From: Aliidongia dinghuensis
GTDB taxonomy: Bacteria; Pseudomonadota; Alphaproteobacteria; ATCC43930; CGMCC-115725
NCBI RefSeq assembly: GCF_014643535.1
Contig: NZ_BMJQ01000003.1
Coordinates: forward strand, 186,001-250,000
DNA length: 64,000 nt
Reading direction: 5' to 3'
The position numbers were made by a program, and so were the translations under genes. The notes under the pieces were generated by a model. That model ran no database searches and was not told the DNA's origin. It was given only the letters and a program-made list of their open reading frames with translations. This document shows, piece after piece, positions 16,019 to 24,281 of the stretch. The number at the start of each line of letters is the position of its first letter. The stretch's first letter is position 1.

Positions 16019-16034
16019 TATAGCCAATGCTATA
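16019..16034. promoter_or_regulatory. Candidate MntR operator upstream of mntH
   Basis: TATAGCCAATGCTATA is a perfect inverted repeat (6-base arms, 4-base spacer) 40 bases before the mntH start, between divergent mntR and mntH. It overlaps a TATAAT-like -10 (16031-16036). Binding by MntR is inferred from position only. Confidence 0.5.
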
Positions 16035-16073
16035 ATCTCATTATCGAGCTTCATCCGAGGGGGCAGAACGCCC

Positions 16074-17417
16074 ATGGCACCGAGCGATGTCAGCCTAGCC
16101 GAACCGATGACCCCGGGTCTCGCCCCGCGGTCGGTCTCGCTTGGCCCGGTGCATCGGTCGATCCGGATCCCGGTCGACGCCGGCTGGTTCCGCAAGCTCC
16201 TCGCCTTCGGCGGCCCGGGCTATCTTGTATCCGTGGGATACATGGACCCGGGCAACTGGGCGACCGACCTCGCCGGCGGCTCGGCCTACGGCTACACCCT
16301 GCTCTCGGTCGTGGTGCTCTCCAGCCTGATGGCGATGCTGCTGCAGGCGCTGAGCCTCCGGCTCGGCATCGCAACCGGCCGCGACCTCGCCCAATTGAGC
16401 CGCGAGCGGTTCGGGCCCAGGGCGTCCTTCGCCTTCTGGGCGGTCGCCGAACTCGCCATCGTGGCCTGCGACCTGGCCGAGGTGATCGGCACGGCGATCG
16501 CGCTCGAGCTGCTGTTCGGCCTGCCGCTCCTCTGGGGCGTGCTGCTGACGGCCGGCGATACGCTCCTGGTGCTGGGGCTACAGCGCTGGGGCTTCCGCGG
16601 CGTCGAGGCGCTGGTCGTGGGCCTCATCGCGCTCATCACTGTTTGCTTTGGTTACGAGCTGCTCGTGTCCTCGCCGGCGATGGCCGGCGTCCTGGGCGGG
16701 CTCGTGCCGCGTACGCAGATCGTGCACGACCCGGCCATGCTCTATGTCGCGATCGGCATCATCGGCGCCACCGTGATGCCGCATAACCTCTATCTGCATT
16801 CGGCGCTGGTGCAGACGCGCGGCTATGCCGAGGACGAGCACGGCAAGCGCGAGGCGATCCGCTTCGCGACCATCGATTCCAACGTGGCCCTTGGCTTCGC
16901 GCTCCTTATCAACGCCGCGATCCTGGTGCTGGCGGCCGCCACGTTCCACACCTCCGGCCATCAGGACATCGCGGAGCTGCAGGACGCCTACCACCTGATC
17001 GCGCCGCTGCTGGGCGCGCCGCTGGCCGCGACCGTGTTCGCGCTGGCCCTGCTCTGCGCCGGCCAGAATTCGACGCTGACCGGCACGCTCGCCGGGCAGA
17101 TCGTCATGGAGGGCTTCCTCCACATGCGCATCCGGCCGTGGCTCCGGCGGCTCGTCACGCGCGCCCTCGCCGTGGTGCCGGCCGCCATCGTCGTGGCACT
17201 CTCGGGCGAGCAGGCAACCGGCGACATGCTGATCGGCAGCCAGGTCGTGCTCAGCCTGCAACTGCCCTTCGCCATGATCCCGCTCGTCTGGCTCACCGGC
17301 GACAAGCGGCTGATGGGCCCATTCGCCAATTCCCGCATGATGTCGATCGCCGCCTGGACCGTGTCGCTCCTCATCGTGGCGCTCAACCTCAAGCTCGCTG
17401 CGGACATGCTGTTCTAG
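16074..17417 (+). CDS. mntH: Nramp divalent metal transporter MntH
   Basis: A 447-residue inner-membrane proton-coupled Mn/Fe importer. The metal-binding helix 1 motif is VGYMDPGNWATDLAGG, and the helix 6 motif is GATVMPHNLYLHSAL. A third family block is ALLCAGQNSTLTGTLAGQIVMEGFL. About ten helices are visible. The ATG at 16074 follows GAGGGGGCAG. It is divergent from mntR with a palindromic site between them, as expected for manganese control. Confidence 0.95.
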   Translation: MAPSDVSLAEPMTPGLAPRSVSLGPVHRSIRIPVDAGWFRKLLAFGGPGYLVSVGYMDPGNWATDLAGGSAYGYTLLSVVVLSSLMAMLLQALSLRLGIATGRDLAQLSRERFGPRASFAFWAVAELAIVACDLAEVIGTAIALELLFGLPLLWGVLLTAGDTLLVLGLQRWGFRGVEALVVGLIALITVCFGYELLVSSPAMAGVLGGLVPRTQIVHDPAMLYVAIGIIGATVMPHNLYLHSALVQTRGYAEDEHGKREAIRFATIDSNVALGFALLINAAILVLAAATFHTSGHQDIAELQDAYHLIAPLLGAPLAATVFALALLCAGQNSTLTGTLAGQIVMEGFLHMRIRPWLRRLVTRALAVVPAAIVVALSGEQATGDMLIGSQVVLSLQLPFAMIPLVWLTGDKRLMGPFANSRMMSIAAWTVSLLIVALNLKLAADMLF

Positions 17418-17517
17418 CGAGCGCCCGCGGCCAGCGGCGCGACGCTTTGCCCCAGACCCGAAACGCATCATGCGGCGGGACGTGATGCGCTCCCGCCGCT
17501 CTGCTATAGAGGCGGCC

Positions 17518-18129
17518 ATGATCGCCCTTCGGCGCCCTGTCGCCCCGCTCCTCGTCCTTGTCGGCCTCGGCGCTCCCGCCGCGGCGCTGGCTCATCCGCA
17601 CATCTTCATCGAAGAGCATGTCGAGGTGCTGTTCGACCACGACACTGTGACCGGCGTACGCATGACCTGGAGCTTCGACGAGCTCTATAGCTCCATGCTG
17701 CGCTCCGACTATACCTCGACGAAGAAGGGGCCGATCACGGCCAAGGACGTGCAGAACCTGCACGACAAGGCCTTCACGAACCTCGCGACCGTGCATTACT
17801 TCACGACCATGAGCCTCGACGGCAAGCCGGTCGAATTCGGCACGCCCAAGGATTTCACGGCGAGCTTCAATGCCGACGACAAGGCGATCTACAGCTTCGT
17901 CATCCCGCTGACCCTGCCCAAGGCGGCGCCCAAGAACCTGCTGGAGATCGCGGTGTTCGACCCGGAATATTACGTGGATTTCGAACTCGCGACCGACGAT
18001 CCGGTCAAGGCGACCGGCGGTGCCGCGCTCAAGGCGGACTGCCAGCCCGGCACGGTGCGGCGCGACACCCAGGGCTGGGGCCAGGTCGACGCCGACATCG
18101 TGTCCTGCACCTATCAGGGCGGCGCCTGA
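17518..18129 (+). CDS. DUF1007 family periplasmic protein
   Basis: A 203-residue exported protein with the signal MIALRRPVAPLLVLVGLGAPAAALA directly followed by HPHIFIEEHVEVLFD, the DUF1007 opening. It continues with MTWSFDELYSSML and VFDPEYYVDFEL. DUF1007 proteins are usually encoded beside NicO/RcnA-type metal transporters, as here, and are thought to handle zinc, nickel or cobalt in the periplasm. Its stop overlaps the start of the transporter gene. The ATG at 17518 is chosen from the signal peptide. Confidence 0.88.
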   Translation: MIALRRPVAPLLVLVGLGAPAAALAHPHIFIEEHVEVLFDHDTVTGVRMTWSFDELYSSMLRSDYTSTKKGPITAKDVQNLHDKAFTNLATVHYFTTMSLDGKPVEFGTPKDFTASFNADDKAIYSFVIPLTLPKAAPKNLLEIAVFDPEYYVDFELATDDPVKATGGAALKADCQPGTVRRDTQGWGQVDADIVSCTYQGGA

Positions 18130-19166
18130 TGCGCCGGCTCCTCTTCGTCCTGCTGCTGCTCGCGACGGGGCTCGCTGCCGGGCTGGCGGGCGCTGCCAAG
18201 GCCGACCCGTTCACCGGCGGCGGCGGCACGCCGCTGTCGAGCAAGCCCGCGGGCCAACCGGAGGCGCCAGCGGCGCAGCCTGGCGACGTTGCGGCTACGC
18301 TGCCCGTCACCGGCCTTTTCAACGGCATGCTGCAACGGCTGGCTCACCAGCAGATGCTGCTGAACGAACGCATCTCGCACCAGTTCAAGGCCGTGCGCGA
18401 CACCGGCTCGCGCACCGCCTTCGCGACCATCCTGGCGCTTGCCTTCCTTTACGGCGTGCTGCACGCGGCCGGCCCCGGCCATGGCAAATCGATTGTTGCC
18501 GCCTATTTCGTCGCGAACGAGGCCCGCTGGACCAGCGGCGTGATGATGGGCGGCGTCATCTCGCTCCTGCAGGGCTTGACCGCCATCGTCGTGGTGTCCC
18601 TGCTATCGCTGGTCCTCCGGACCAGCCAGATGGCGATCGAGAACAACGGCGCCATGGTCGAGTTCTTGAGCTATGGCCTGGTCGTGCTGATCGGCCTGGT
18701 GCTGTTCTGGCGTGCGGCCACGGGCCGGGGACACCACCATCATCATGGGCCCGCTCCGCTCGGCCACGACCACCATGCCTGCGGCCATGATCATCATCAT
18801 GACCACGATCACCACGACCACGGGCATCACCACCCGGCACCGGCGCACAGCTCGTTCCGCCACATCCTGACGCTCGCGGCCGGCGTCGCCCCCTGCGCCA
18901 GCGCCATCATCATCATGCTGTTCGCGCTCGCCAACGGCGCGATGCTGGTCGGCACGATTGCGGTCATGTCGCTGTCGCTCGGCATGGGCCTGACCGTCTC
19001 GGCGATCGGCGTGCTGTCGATCCTGGCGCGCGGCCTGATGAAGCGCTTCGCCGGCGGCGAGACGGCGGCCGGCGAACGGCTCGAGCGCGTGCTCAACATC
19101 GCCGGCTCGGTCCTGGTCGTGGGCTTCGCCGGCCTGCTGATGCTGGGCGCCTGGGAGCGGCTTTAG
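18129..19166 (+). CDS. NicO/RcnA-family metal transporter with His-rich loop
   Basis: A 345-residue inner-membrane protein. A signal-like first helix is followed by LAFLYGVLHAAGPGHGKSIVAAYF, the NicO core motif (HAxxPGHGK). After the third helix there is a loop at residues 201-240 with 20 histidines mixed with Asp, and then LTLAAGVAPCASAIIIMLFALANG. The family exports or imports Ni, Co or Zn. It is translationally coupled to the DUF1007 gene (TGATG). A Zur-like site and a zinc-type ABC importer lie further right, so zinc is the likeliest metal, but this is inferred. Confidence 0.9.
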   Translation: MRRLLFVLLLLATGLAAGLAGAAKADPFTGGGGTPLSSKPAGQPEAPAAQPGDVAATLPVTGLFNGMLQRLAHQQMLLNERISHQFKAVRDTGSRTAFATILALAFLYGVLHAAGPGHGKSIVAAYFVANEARWTSGVMMGGVISLLQGLTAIVVVSLLSLVLRTSQMAIENNGAMVEFLSYGLVVLIGLVLFWRAATGRGHHHHHGPAPLGHDHHACGHDHHHDHDHHDHGHHHPAPAHSSFRHILTLAAGVAPCASAIIIMLFALANGAMLVGTIAVMSLSLGMGLTVSAIGVLSILARGLMKRFAGGETAAGERLERVLNIAGSVLVVGFAGLLMLGAWERL

Positions 19167-19190
19167 CGGCCCGCGCCGCTCGTCAGCTGA

Positions 19191-19658
19191 TCACGGCGTC
19201 TTCGCCCGCTCGATCAAATAGTCCTCGCCCTCGTAGATGTAGATCGCCCGATCCTGACCGATGAACAGAACACGGGCGTAGGGGCCGTCGTCACAGTTGA
19301 GTCGGGCGTCGGTGATCGTCCCCTTCGGCGAAGCCAGCGCGTGTGCGCCCTTCGGCAGCTTGAACAATTTGATTGCGGACAGCCAAGGGAGCTGACGGTT
19401 CGGATACGATGCGCCCGTGGCGCAGTTCGTGGAGAACGGGTCGTTGAACGAGTCGTCAGATATAACGATCTGGGTGCCGATCTCCGGCGTCTTGCGACCT
19501 TGGCAATCGCTGCACAGAACCTTGGTCACGGTCCAGGTGCCGAACATCTCAGGCGTCCCCTGCGGCGTCGACATGGGCTGAGACGCGTCGTCCGCCATCG
19601 CCGCGCCGATGCCGACCATGGCAGCGGCGACCGCCACTAGGGTTGGGAGCAACCTCAT
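19191..19658 (-). CDS. Exported four-cysteine protein, putative immunity partner of the adjacent amidase
   Basis: A 155-residue protein with the Sec signal MRLLPTLVAVAAAMVGIGAAMA. The mature domain begins PEMFGTWTVTKVLCSDCQG and carries cysteines at about residues 49, 52, 79 and 122, enough for two disulfides. No family was recognised. Its ATG overlaps the stop of the NlpC/P60-like gene (ATGA), so the pair is co-translated. A cytosolic amidase followed by a periplasmic partner is the layout of Tae-Tai effector-immunity pairs. Codon use is less GC-biased than in neighbouring genes. The immunity role is inferred; a longer start at 19706 is less likely. Confidence 0.7.
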   Translation of the reverse strand: MRLLPTLVAVAAAMVGIGAAMADDASQPMSTPQGTPEMFGTWTVTKVLCSDCQGRKTPEIGTQIVISDDSFNDPFSTNCATGASYPNRQLPWLSAIKLFKLPKGAHALASPKGTITDARLNCDDGPYARVLFIGQDRAIYIYEGEDYLIERAKTP

Positions 19659-20110
19659 TGTGCCGAACCGATGTAGCGGAGGAACTGCTTCTTCCGGGAC
19701 CACCACCAGCGATCCGGTACGTTCACCTTGCCTACGCCCCCGGACTGCATGCCGACGAATTGGGAAGCAGACAGCATGATCGCTACGTGCGCCGGGAAGG
19801 AGCGCTTCACGCCCTTCTGGACCTCGTACGGTACCGGCCCGGCCGGGAAGTAGACGATGTCTCCGGCCTGTGGCGCTCCGGTCACCGACTGGAATTGTAG
19901 CCTGTCTTTTGCGATCTCATCCGAGCTCTCGCGCACGAACAGCGGGTTCACCGTCTTGATCGCGAGCCAGACGAAATACGAGCAGTCGAAGGCTTGATCG
20001 GAGACAGGGGGAGTTGCGTATGTGGCGGCCTGCTTGGTTTGCCAGAGCTTGGCGGCCGCAACGGCGATCCTATCCGACGTGGTGGCGGCAGGTGATTGAT
20101 CGTCTGGCAT
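19655..20110 (-). CDS. NlpC/P60 (CHAP-like) cysteine peptidase or amidase, Tae-like
   Basis: A 151-residue protein with no signal peptide. The catalytic cysteine is C43 in FDCSYFVWLAIK, followed by AGDIVYFPAG and the catalytic histidine H108 in PAHVAIMLSASQFVG. The size, C/H spacing and the C-terminal DRWWWSRKKQFLRYIG resemble type VI amidase effectors of the Tae1 group. An exported protein follows with a 4-base overlap. No T6SS genes are in the window. It could instead be an ordinary wall hydrolase exported by another route. Base composition differs from the flanking metal genes, which suggests acquisition. Confidence 0.75.
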   Translation of the reverse strand: MPDDQSPAATTSDRIAVAAAKLWQTKQAATYATPPVSDQAFDCSYFVWLAIKTVNPLFVRESSDEIAKDRLQFQSVTGAPQAGDIVYFPAGPVPYEVQKGVKRSFPAHVAIMLSASQFVGMQSGGVGKVNVPDRWWWSRKKQFLRYIGSAQ

Positions 20111-20255
20111 CTGGTCCGGCGTCCTTCGATGGCGTCTGCACCGGAGCGTACGCTAAGGTCGAGACGGCGGGAAGCGGCACCACCTGACGATGTTGTCCAC
20201 GATACCGGGGCTGGCGATCGCGAGTGGGATGCGCGACGCGCGCTTGTCGCGGTCG

Positions 20256-20271
20256 AAATGTAACGTTATAT
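20256..20271. promoter_or_regulatory. Zur-like palindrome upstream of zinc ABC genes
   Basis: ATGTAACGTTATAT contains the perfect palindrome TAACGTTA (20260-20267), and the flanks extend the symmetry with one mismatch. It lies about 38 bases before the small His-containing ORF that leads the ABC genes. AT-rich palindromes of this kind are typical of Zur/Fur-family operators. Confidence 0.5.
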
Positions 20272-20304
20272 CCTTTTCTTTCGATCGAACGGGTGGACCG
20301 CAGC

Positions 20305-20472
20305 ATGGCGATGGAGACGGAGCACGGGCTTGATCACGCGCATGTCCGCCGCCGGGCGTCGCTACCGGTAGCGGGGACGAGCCCGCTTGCCCATGGCCTG
20401 GGTTTCCGGCTCGCCTGGGCCGGCGGCCTGTCGGCGCTCTTGTGGCTCGGCGTCGCCTGGGCATTGCAATGA
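20305..20472 (+). CDS. Small membrane protein leading the zinc-type ABC operon
   Basis: A 55-residue protein. The N-terminal half is hydrophilic with several histidines (METEHGLDHAHVRRR), then LAHGLGFRLAWAGGLSALLWLGVAWAL forms one membrane helix. It lies between a Zur-like palindrome and the ATPase gene, whose possible start overlaps its stop (ATGA). That arrangement argues that it is a real gene. It may help metal delivery or transporter assembly; no family was recognised. Confidence 0.55.
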   Translation: MAMETEHGLDHAHVRRRASLPVAGTSPLAHGLGFRLAWAGGLSALLWLGVAWALQ

Positions 20473-21284
20473 CAAGCGTTGCAATGAGTGGAGCCGTAAT
20501 GAGCACGGCCAAGACCGCGTCGGGCGCCGCGGTCGCAGTCGAGGATCTGACCGTCGCCTACGAGCGGCATCCGGCGATCCATCACATTCGCGGCCGGTTC
20601 GCGGCCGGCTCGCTCACTGCCATTATCGGCCCTAACGGCGCCGGCAAGTCGACGCTCGTCAAGACCATCGCCGGCACGCTTCGCCCGGTGAGCGGCCGCG
20701 TCCGGCGCGATCCGGCCGGGCCTGCGCGGCTTGCCTATCTGCCGCAGCAGTCGGAGATCGAGCGCGGTTTCCCGATCACCGTGCTCGACACGGTGCTGCT
20801 CGGCGCCTGGCGCCGCATCGGCTGGCACCGCGCCGCCGGCCGGGCCGAGACGGAGGCCGCGCTGGCGGCGCTCGACGCCGTCGGTCTCGCCCATTTCGAG
20901 CAGCGCGGCGTCTCGACACTCTCGTCCGGCCAGTTCCAGCGCGTGCTGTTCGCGCGCCTCATGGTGCAGGACGCGCCGCTGATCCTGCTCGACGAGCCGT
21001 TCACCGCACTCGACAGCAAGACGACGCGCGATCTTCTGGCGCTGGTCGAGCGCTGGCACCGCGAGGGCCGCACGATCATCGCCGTGCTGCATGATTTCGA
21101 GCAGGTGCGCGCCCATTTCCCGGAGAGCCTGCTTATCGCGCGCGAGCTCGTCGCCTGGGGCCCGACCGAGACGGTGCTGACGCCGGACAATCTGGCGGCC
21201 GCGCGGCGCATCTCTGAAGCCTGGGATGAGAACGCCGTCGCCTGCCATGCGGCGGCCGAGGATGCGCTGAGGGCTCGCGCCTGA
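20469..21284 (+). CDS. Metal (zinc/manganese-type) ABC transporter ATP-binding protein
   Basis: A 271-residue ATPase of the ZnuC/AztA group. Walker A is IIGPNGAGKSTLVK, the Q-loop is YLPQQSEIERGFP, the signature is LSSGQFQRVLFARL and Walker B is LILLDEPFTALD. The switch histidine is in VLHDFEQVR. Two starts are possible: ATG 20469, overlapping the previous stop, or ATG 20499 with GGAG 5 bases upstream. It is coupled to the permease by TGATG. The binding protein of the importer is not encoded here. Confidence 0.9.
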   Translation: MTSVAMSGAVMSTAKTASGAAVAVEDLTVAYERHPAIHHIRGRFAAGSLTAIIGPNGAGKSTLVKTIAGTLRPVSGRVRRDPAGPARLAYLPQQSEIERGFPITVLDTVLLGAWRRIGWHRAAGRAETEAALAALDAVGLAHFEQRGVSTLSSGQFQRVLFARLMVQDAPLILLDEPFTALDSKTTRDLLALVERWHREGRTIIAVLHDFEQVRAHFPESLLIARELVAWGPTETVLTPDNLAAARRISEAWDENAVACHAAAEDALRARA

Positions 21285-22153
21285 TGCTCTACGACTTCCT
21301 GGCCGGACCGTTCGTCGAGTTCCCGTTCCTCAGGCGCGCGCTCGTCGGCGCGCTGGCGCTGGCGCTTGGCTGCGGCCCGATCGGCACGTTCCTGGTCTTG
21401 AGGCGCATGAGCCTGATGGGCGATGCCATGAGCCATGCGGTGCTGCCGGGGGCGGCGATCGGCTTCATGTTCGCAGGATTGTCGCTGCCGGCGATGAGCC
21501 TCGGCGGCCTCGGCGCCGGGCTGCTGGTGGCGCTCCTGGCCGGCATCGTCACGCGATTGACGCCGCTCCGCGAAGACGCGAGCTTCGCCGCGTTCTATCT
21601 CATGTCGCTGGCACTGGGCGTCCTGATTGTGTCGACCCACGGCAGCAGCGTCGATCTGCTGCATGTGCTGTTCGGCACCATCCTGGCGGTCGACGACACG
21701 GCGCTGATCCTGGTCGGCGCGATTGCGACCGTGACGCTCATTGCCCTCGCCCTCATCTATCGGCCGCTCGTGCTCGACGCGTTCGACCCGGGCTTCCTGC
21801 GCTCGGTCGGCGTGCCGGGCGGCACGATCCACGCACTGTTCCTGACGCTGGTCGTGCTCAACCTGGTCGCGGGCTTCCAGGCGCTCGGCACCTTGATGGC
21901 CGTCGGCCTCATGATGATCCCGGCCGCCGCCGCGCGCTTCTGGGCGCGCGAGATCTGGTCCTTGGCCGCGGTGTCAAGCGCGCTCGCGGCGCTTGCCGGC
22001 TATGTCGGCCTGCTCGTCTCCTATCATGCCGACCTGCCGTCGGGCCCGGCCATCATCCTGACAGCCGGCCTGCTCTACCTTGTCTCCGTCGCCGTCGGCC
22101 GGCGCGATTCGATCCGCACCCGCTATTTCGTGAAGTCGCACCTGGCGGCGTGA
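21284..22153 (+). CDS. Metal ABC transporter permease (ZnuB/AztB-like)
   Basis: A 289-residue permease of the ABC-3 family with about eight helices. Recognisable blocks are RRALVGALALALGCGPIGTFLVLRRMSLMGDAMSHAVLPGAAIGFM and VGLMMIPAAAARFWAREIWSL. By family it carries Zn or Mn across the inner membrane. It is translationally coupled to the ATPase gene. No periplasmic binding protein follows; the next gene is a convergent potassium channel. Zur control is suggested by the palindrome at 20256-20271. Confidence 0.92.
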   Translation: MLYDFLAGPFVEFPFLRRALVGALALALGCGPIGTFLVLRRMSLMGDAMSHAVLPGAAIGFMFAGLSLPAMSLGGLGAGLLVALLAGIVTRLTPLREDASFAAFYLMSLALGVLIVSTHGSSVDLLHVLFGTILAVDDTALILVGAIATVTLIALALIYRPLVLDAFDPGFLRSVGVPGGTIHALFLTLVVLNLVAGFQALGTLMAVGLMMIPAAAARFWAREIWSLAAVSSALAALAGYVGLLVSYHADLPSGPAIILTAGLLYLVSVAVGRRDSIRTRYFVKSHLAA

Positions 22154-22168
22154 TCGCCCAGCCGCCAG

Positions 22169-23137
22169 TTACTTCGCCGCTTCCGCCGGATGCGGCATGG
22201 GCTGGCCGCAATGGGGGCAGCGGTCTGCAGCGGCGTCGGCCAATACCTGGCCGACCATCGCCTCAGCGTCTCGGCGCGACACGCCCATCTCGGCGCCGAG
22301 CTGCTCCATCGCCGCGGCGTCGCGCGCCCGGATCTGCCGGCCGGCGACGCCAGCGCGCAGCAGCGAGCGGTACTGCTCGCGCCGGAGGCGCAGCTGGTCC
22401 ATGAAGCTGACCGTGAGCAGGCCGGAAAAGAGCGCCAGCGTACAGACGCCGACGACCGCGACGAAGCCGCCGAAAATCTTGCCCAAAGGCGTGATCGGCA
22501 CCATGTCGCCGTAGCCGACGGTAGTGAGTGTCACGAGCGCCCACCAGATCGCCGCGGGGATCGAGGAGAACACCTCCGGCTGCGCGTCGCTTTCGAGCAT
22601 GTACATGATGCTGCCGCTCATGATGAGCGTGATCAGCAGCATGAACAGCACGGCACCGATCGACTGCGCCTCTTCGCGGAACACGTCCCACAAGAGCGCG
22701 AAGGCGGTCGAATGGCGCGTCAGCTTCAGCATGCGCAGGAGCCGGAGCAGCCGGAGCACGCGCAGGTCGTCGGCGCCGAGCATACCCAGGATCGCCGGCA
22801 GGATCGCGACCAGGTCGACGAGCGAGAACGGCTGGGAGGCGTAGCGCAGCCGGCCCCAGACCGGCGCGCGGAATCGGGCCGAGATGCGGTCGGGCGCGCT
22901 CCACACCCGCAAGAGATATTCGACGGTGAACACGGCGGTCGAGATCTGCTCGATCCACCAGAAGGTCGCGAAATGTCGCTCGCGCAGGCTCTCGACCGAT
23001 TCGAGAACGACCGAGGAGACGTTGACGACGATCAGCAGGGCGACGAAGCCGCCGATCAGCCGCCCGCCCCAGTTGGACGGCAGGTCATGGTCGAACCAGG
23101 CATTGACCCGTTGGCGTAACGTCGGCATCGAGCGCAT
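22169..23137 (-). CDS. Voltage-gated potassium channel (Kv-like ion transporter)
   Basis: A 322-residue six-helix channel subunit. The S4 voltage sensor is LRVLRLLRLLRMLKLTRHS. The pore helix and filter read AIWWALVTLTTVGYGDMVP. After S6 there is a roughly 75-residue helical tail ending in DRCPHCGQPMPHP, a single CxxC knuckle. No RCK domain is present. It is a single gene, convergent with the zinc ABC operon by 15 bases. Potassium selectivity follows from TVGYGD. Confidence 0.92.
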   Translation of the reverse strand: MRSMPTLRQRVNAWFDHDLPSNWGGRLIGGFVALLIVVNVSSVVLESVESLRERHFATFWWIEQISTAVFTVEYLLRVWSAPDRISARFRAPVWGRLRYASQPFSLVDLVAILPAILGMLGADDLRVLRLLRLLRMLKLTRHSTAFALLWDVFREEAQSIGAVLFMLLITLIMSGSIMYMLESDAQPEVFSSIPAAIWWALVTLTTVGYGDMVPITPLGKIFGGFVAVVGVCTLALFSGLLTVSFMDQLRLRREQYRSLLRAGVAGRQIRARDAAAMEQLGAEMGVSRRDAEAMVGQVLADAAADRCPHCGQPMPHPAEAAK

Positions 23138-23224
23138 TGCGCCTTCCCGCGCGGTTTTCTCCCTTAAATTCGAAGCCTAACCCAGCTCGGCCCCGCTGCC
23201 CACGCTTTCGGGAACAACTCGCGT

Positions 23225-24133
23225 TTAGCCGGCAGTCCGGGCGACGCGCAGCACGAGATCGCGCAGCCAGCGATGCGCCGGGACGGCGCCGACACGCCGG
23301 TGCCAGAGCATCGCCGTCGTCAGCACCGGCGACTCGAACGGCAGCGGCACCGTCGCGAGCGGCGCCGTCCGGGCGAACTCCTGCGCGGCCCGCTCGCTCA
23401 CCACGGCGATCATGTCGGATTGCAGCAAGGCCGCGGGCGTCGCCAGCAGCGGCGCGCGAAGCGCGATCCGGCGCGCGAGCCCCGCTGCCGCGAGCGCTTC
23501 ATCCACGAAGTCGACGCGTTCGCCCGACGAGGTGATCATGAGATGCGGCAGGGCTGCGAAGGCGGCGAGCGTGAGTGCGCCGGCATTCGCGGCCGCATGT
23601 CCCCGCCGCATGAGCACGGCAAAGCGATCATGGAACAGCCGCAGGTCGGCGAAGCGATCGCCGGGTGCGGCGGTGCCGCCGATCGCCAGATCGAGCATGC
23701 CCCGGTCGAGCCGGTCGGCGAGATCGAGCGTGCCGCTCGGTCGGAAGTCGAGCACGACGCTCGGCGCCTCTGCCGCCGCCGCCGTGGCGAGCGGGGCTGC
23801 CAGCACGATGGCGGCATGATTGTTGACGGCGATGGCGAACTGCCGGTCGGCGGTGGTCGGATCGAACGGCTCGGCACTGTCGAGCGCGGTGCGCAGGCCG
23901 TCGAGCGCCTCGCGCACCCCCTCCGCCAGGCTTTCCGCCTTGGGCGTCGGCGCCATGCCGTCCGGCGTGCGGACGAACAGCTCGTCCTGGAGCGCCTGAC
24001 GCAGGCGGGTCAGCGCGTGGCTCAGCGCCGGCTGCGCCATGTTGAGCCGCACCGCGGCCTTGGTGACGCTGCGATCGGTCATCACCGCGTCGAACACGAC
24101 GAGCAGGTTGAGATCGAGGGCGCGAAGATTCAT
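23225..24133 (-). CDS. LysR-family transcriptional regulator
   Basis: A 302-residue LTTR. The N-terminal HTH is LDLNLLVVFDAVMTDRSVTKAAVRLNMAQPALSHALTRLRQAL, close to the NodD/SyrM-like subgroup opening. The effector domain begins near residue 90 (RQFAIAVNNHAAIVLAAPL). It is divergent from the esterase-like/RND efflux operon, which it may regulate. Two CATGTCGGA copies (24175-24183, 24190-24198) lie between the genes. The start MNLRALDLNLL is the standard family start. Confidence 0.9.
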   Translation of the reverse strand: MNLRALDLNLLVVFDAVMTDRSVTKAAVRLNMAQPALSHALTRLRQALQDELFVRTPDGMAPTPKAESLAEGVREALDGLRTALDSAEPFDPTTADRQFAIAVNNHAAIVLAAPLATAAAAEAPSVVLDFRPSGTLDLADRLDRGMLDLAIGGTAAPGDRFADLRLFHDRFAVLMRRGHAAANAGALTLAAFAALPHLMITSSGERVDFVDEALAAAGLARRIALRAPLLATPAALLQSDMIAVVSERAAQEFARTAPLATVPLPFESPVLTTAMLWHRRVGAVPAHRWLRDLVLRVARTAG

Positions 24134-24174
24134 GCGACCGGGCCTTCCCGACGAGGCAGCCTCGCCCGGCTGCT

Positions 24175-24198
24175 CATGTCGGAACTGATCATGTCGGA
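24175..24198. promoter_or_regulatory. Tandem CATGTCGGA repeat between LysR and the efflux operon
   Basis: CATGTCGGA occurs at 24175-24183 and 24190-24198, 15 bases apart start to start, in the 148-base divergent intergenic region. A role in LysR binding is possible. Confidence 0.3.
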
Positions 24199-24281
24199 CG
24201 GGCATATTGCAGTGCCGAGCATACATTGGAATGGGGCGGAGCGGCGCGGCATCTTCAAGCCACGGACATCGGAGACGCGGC

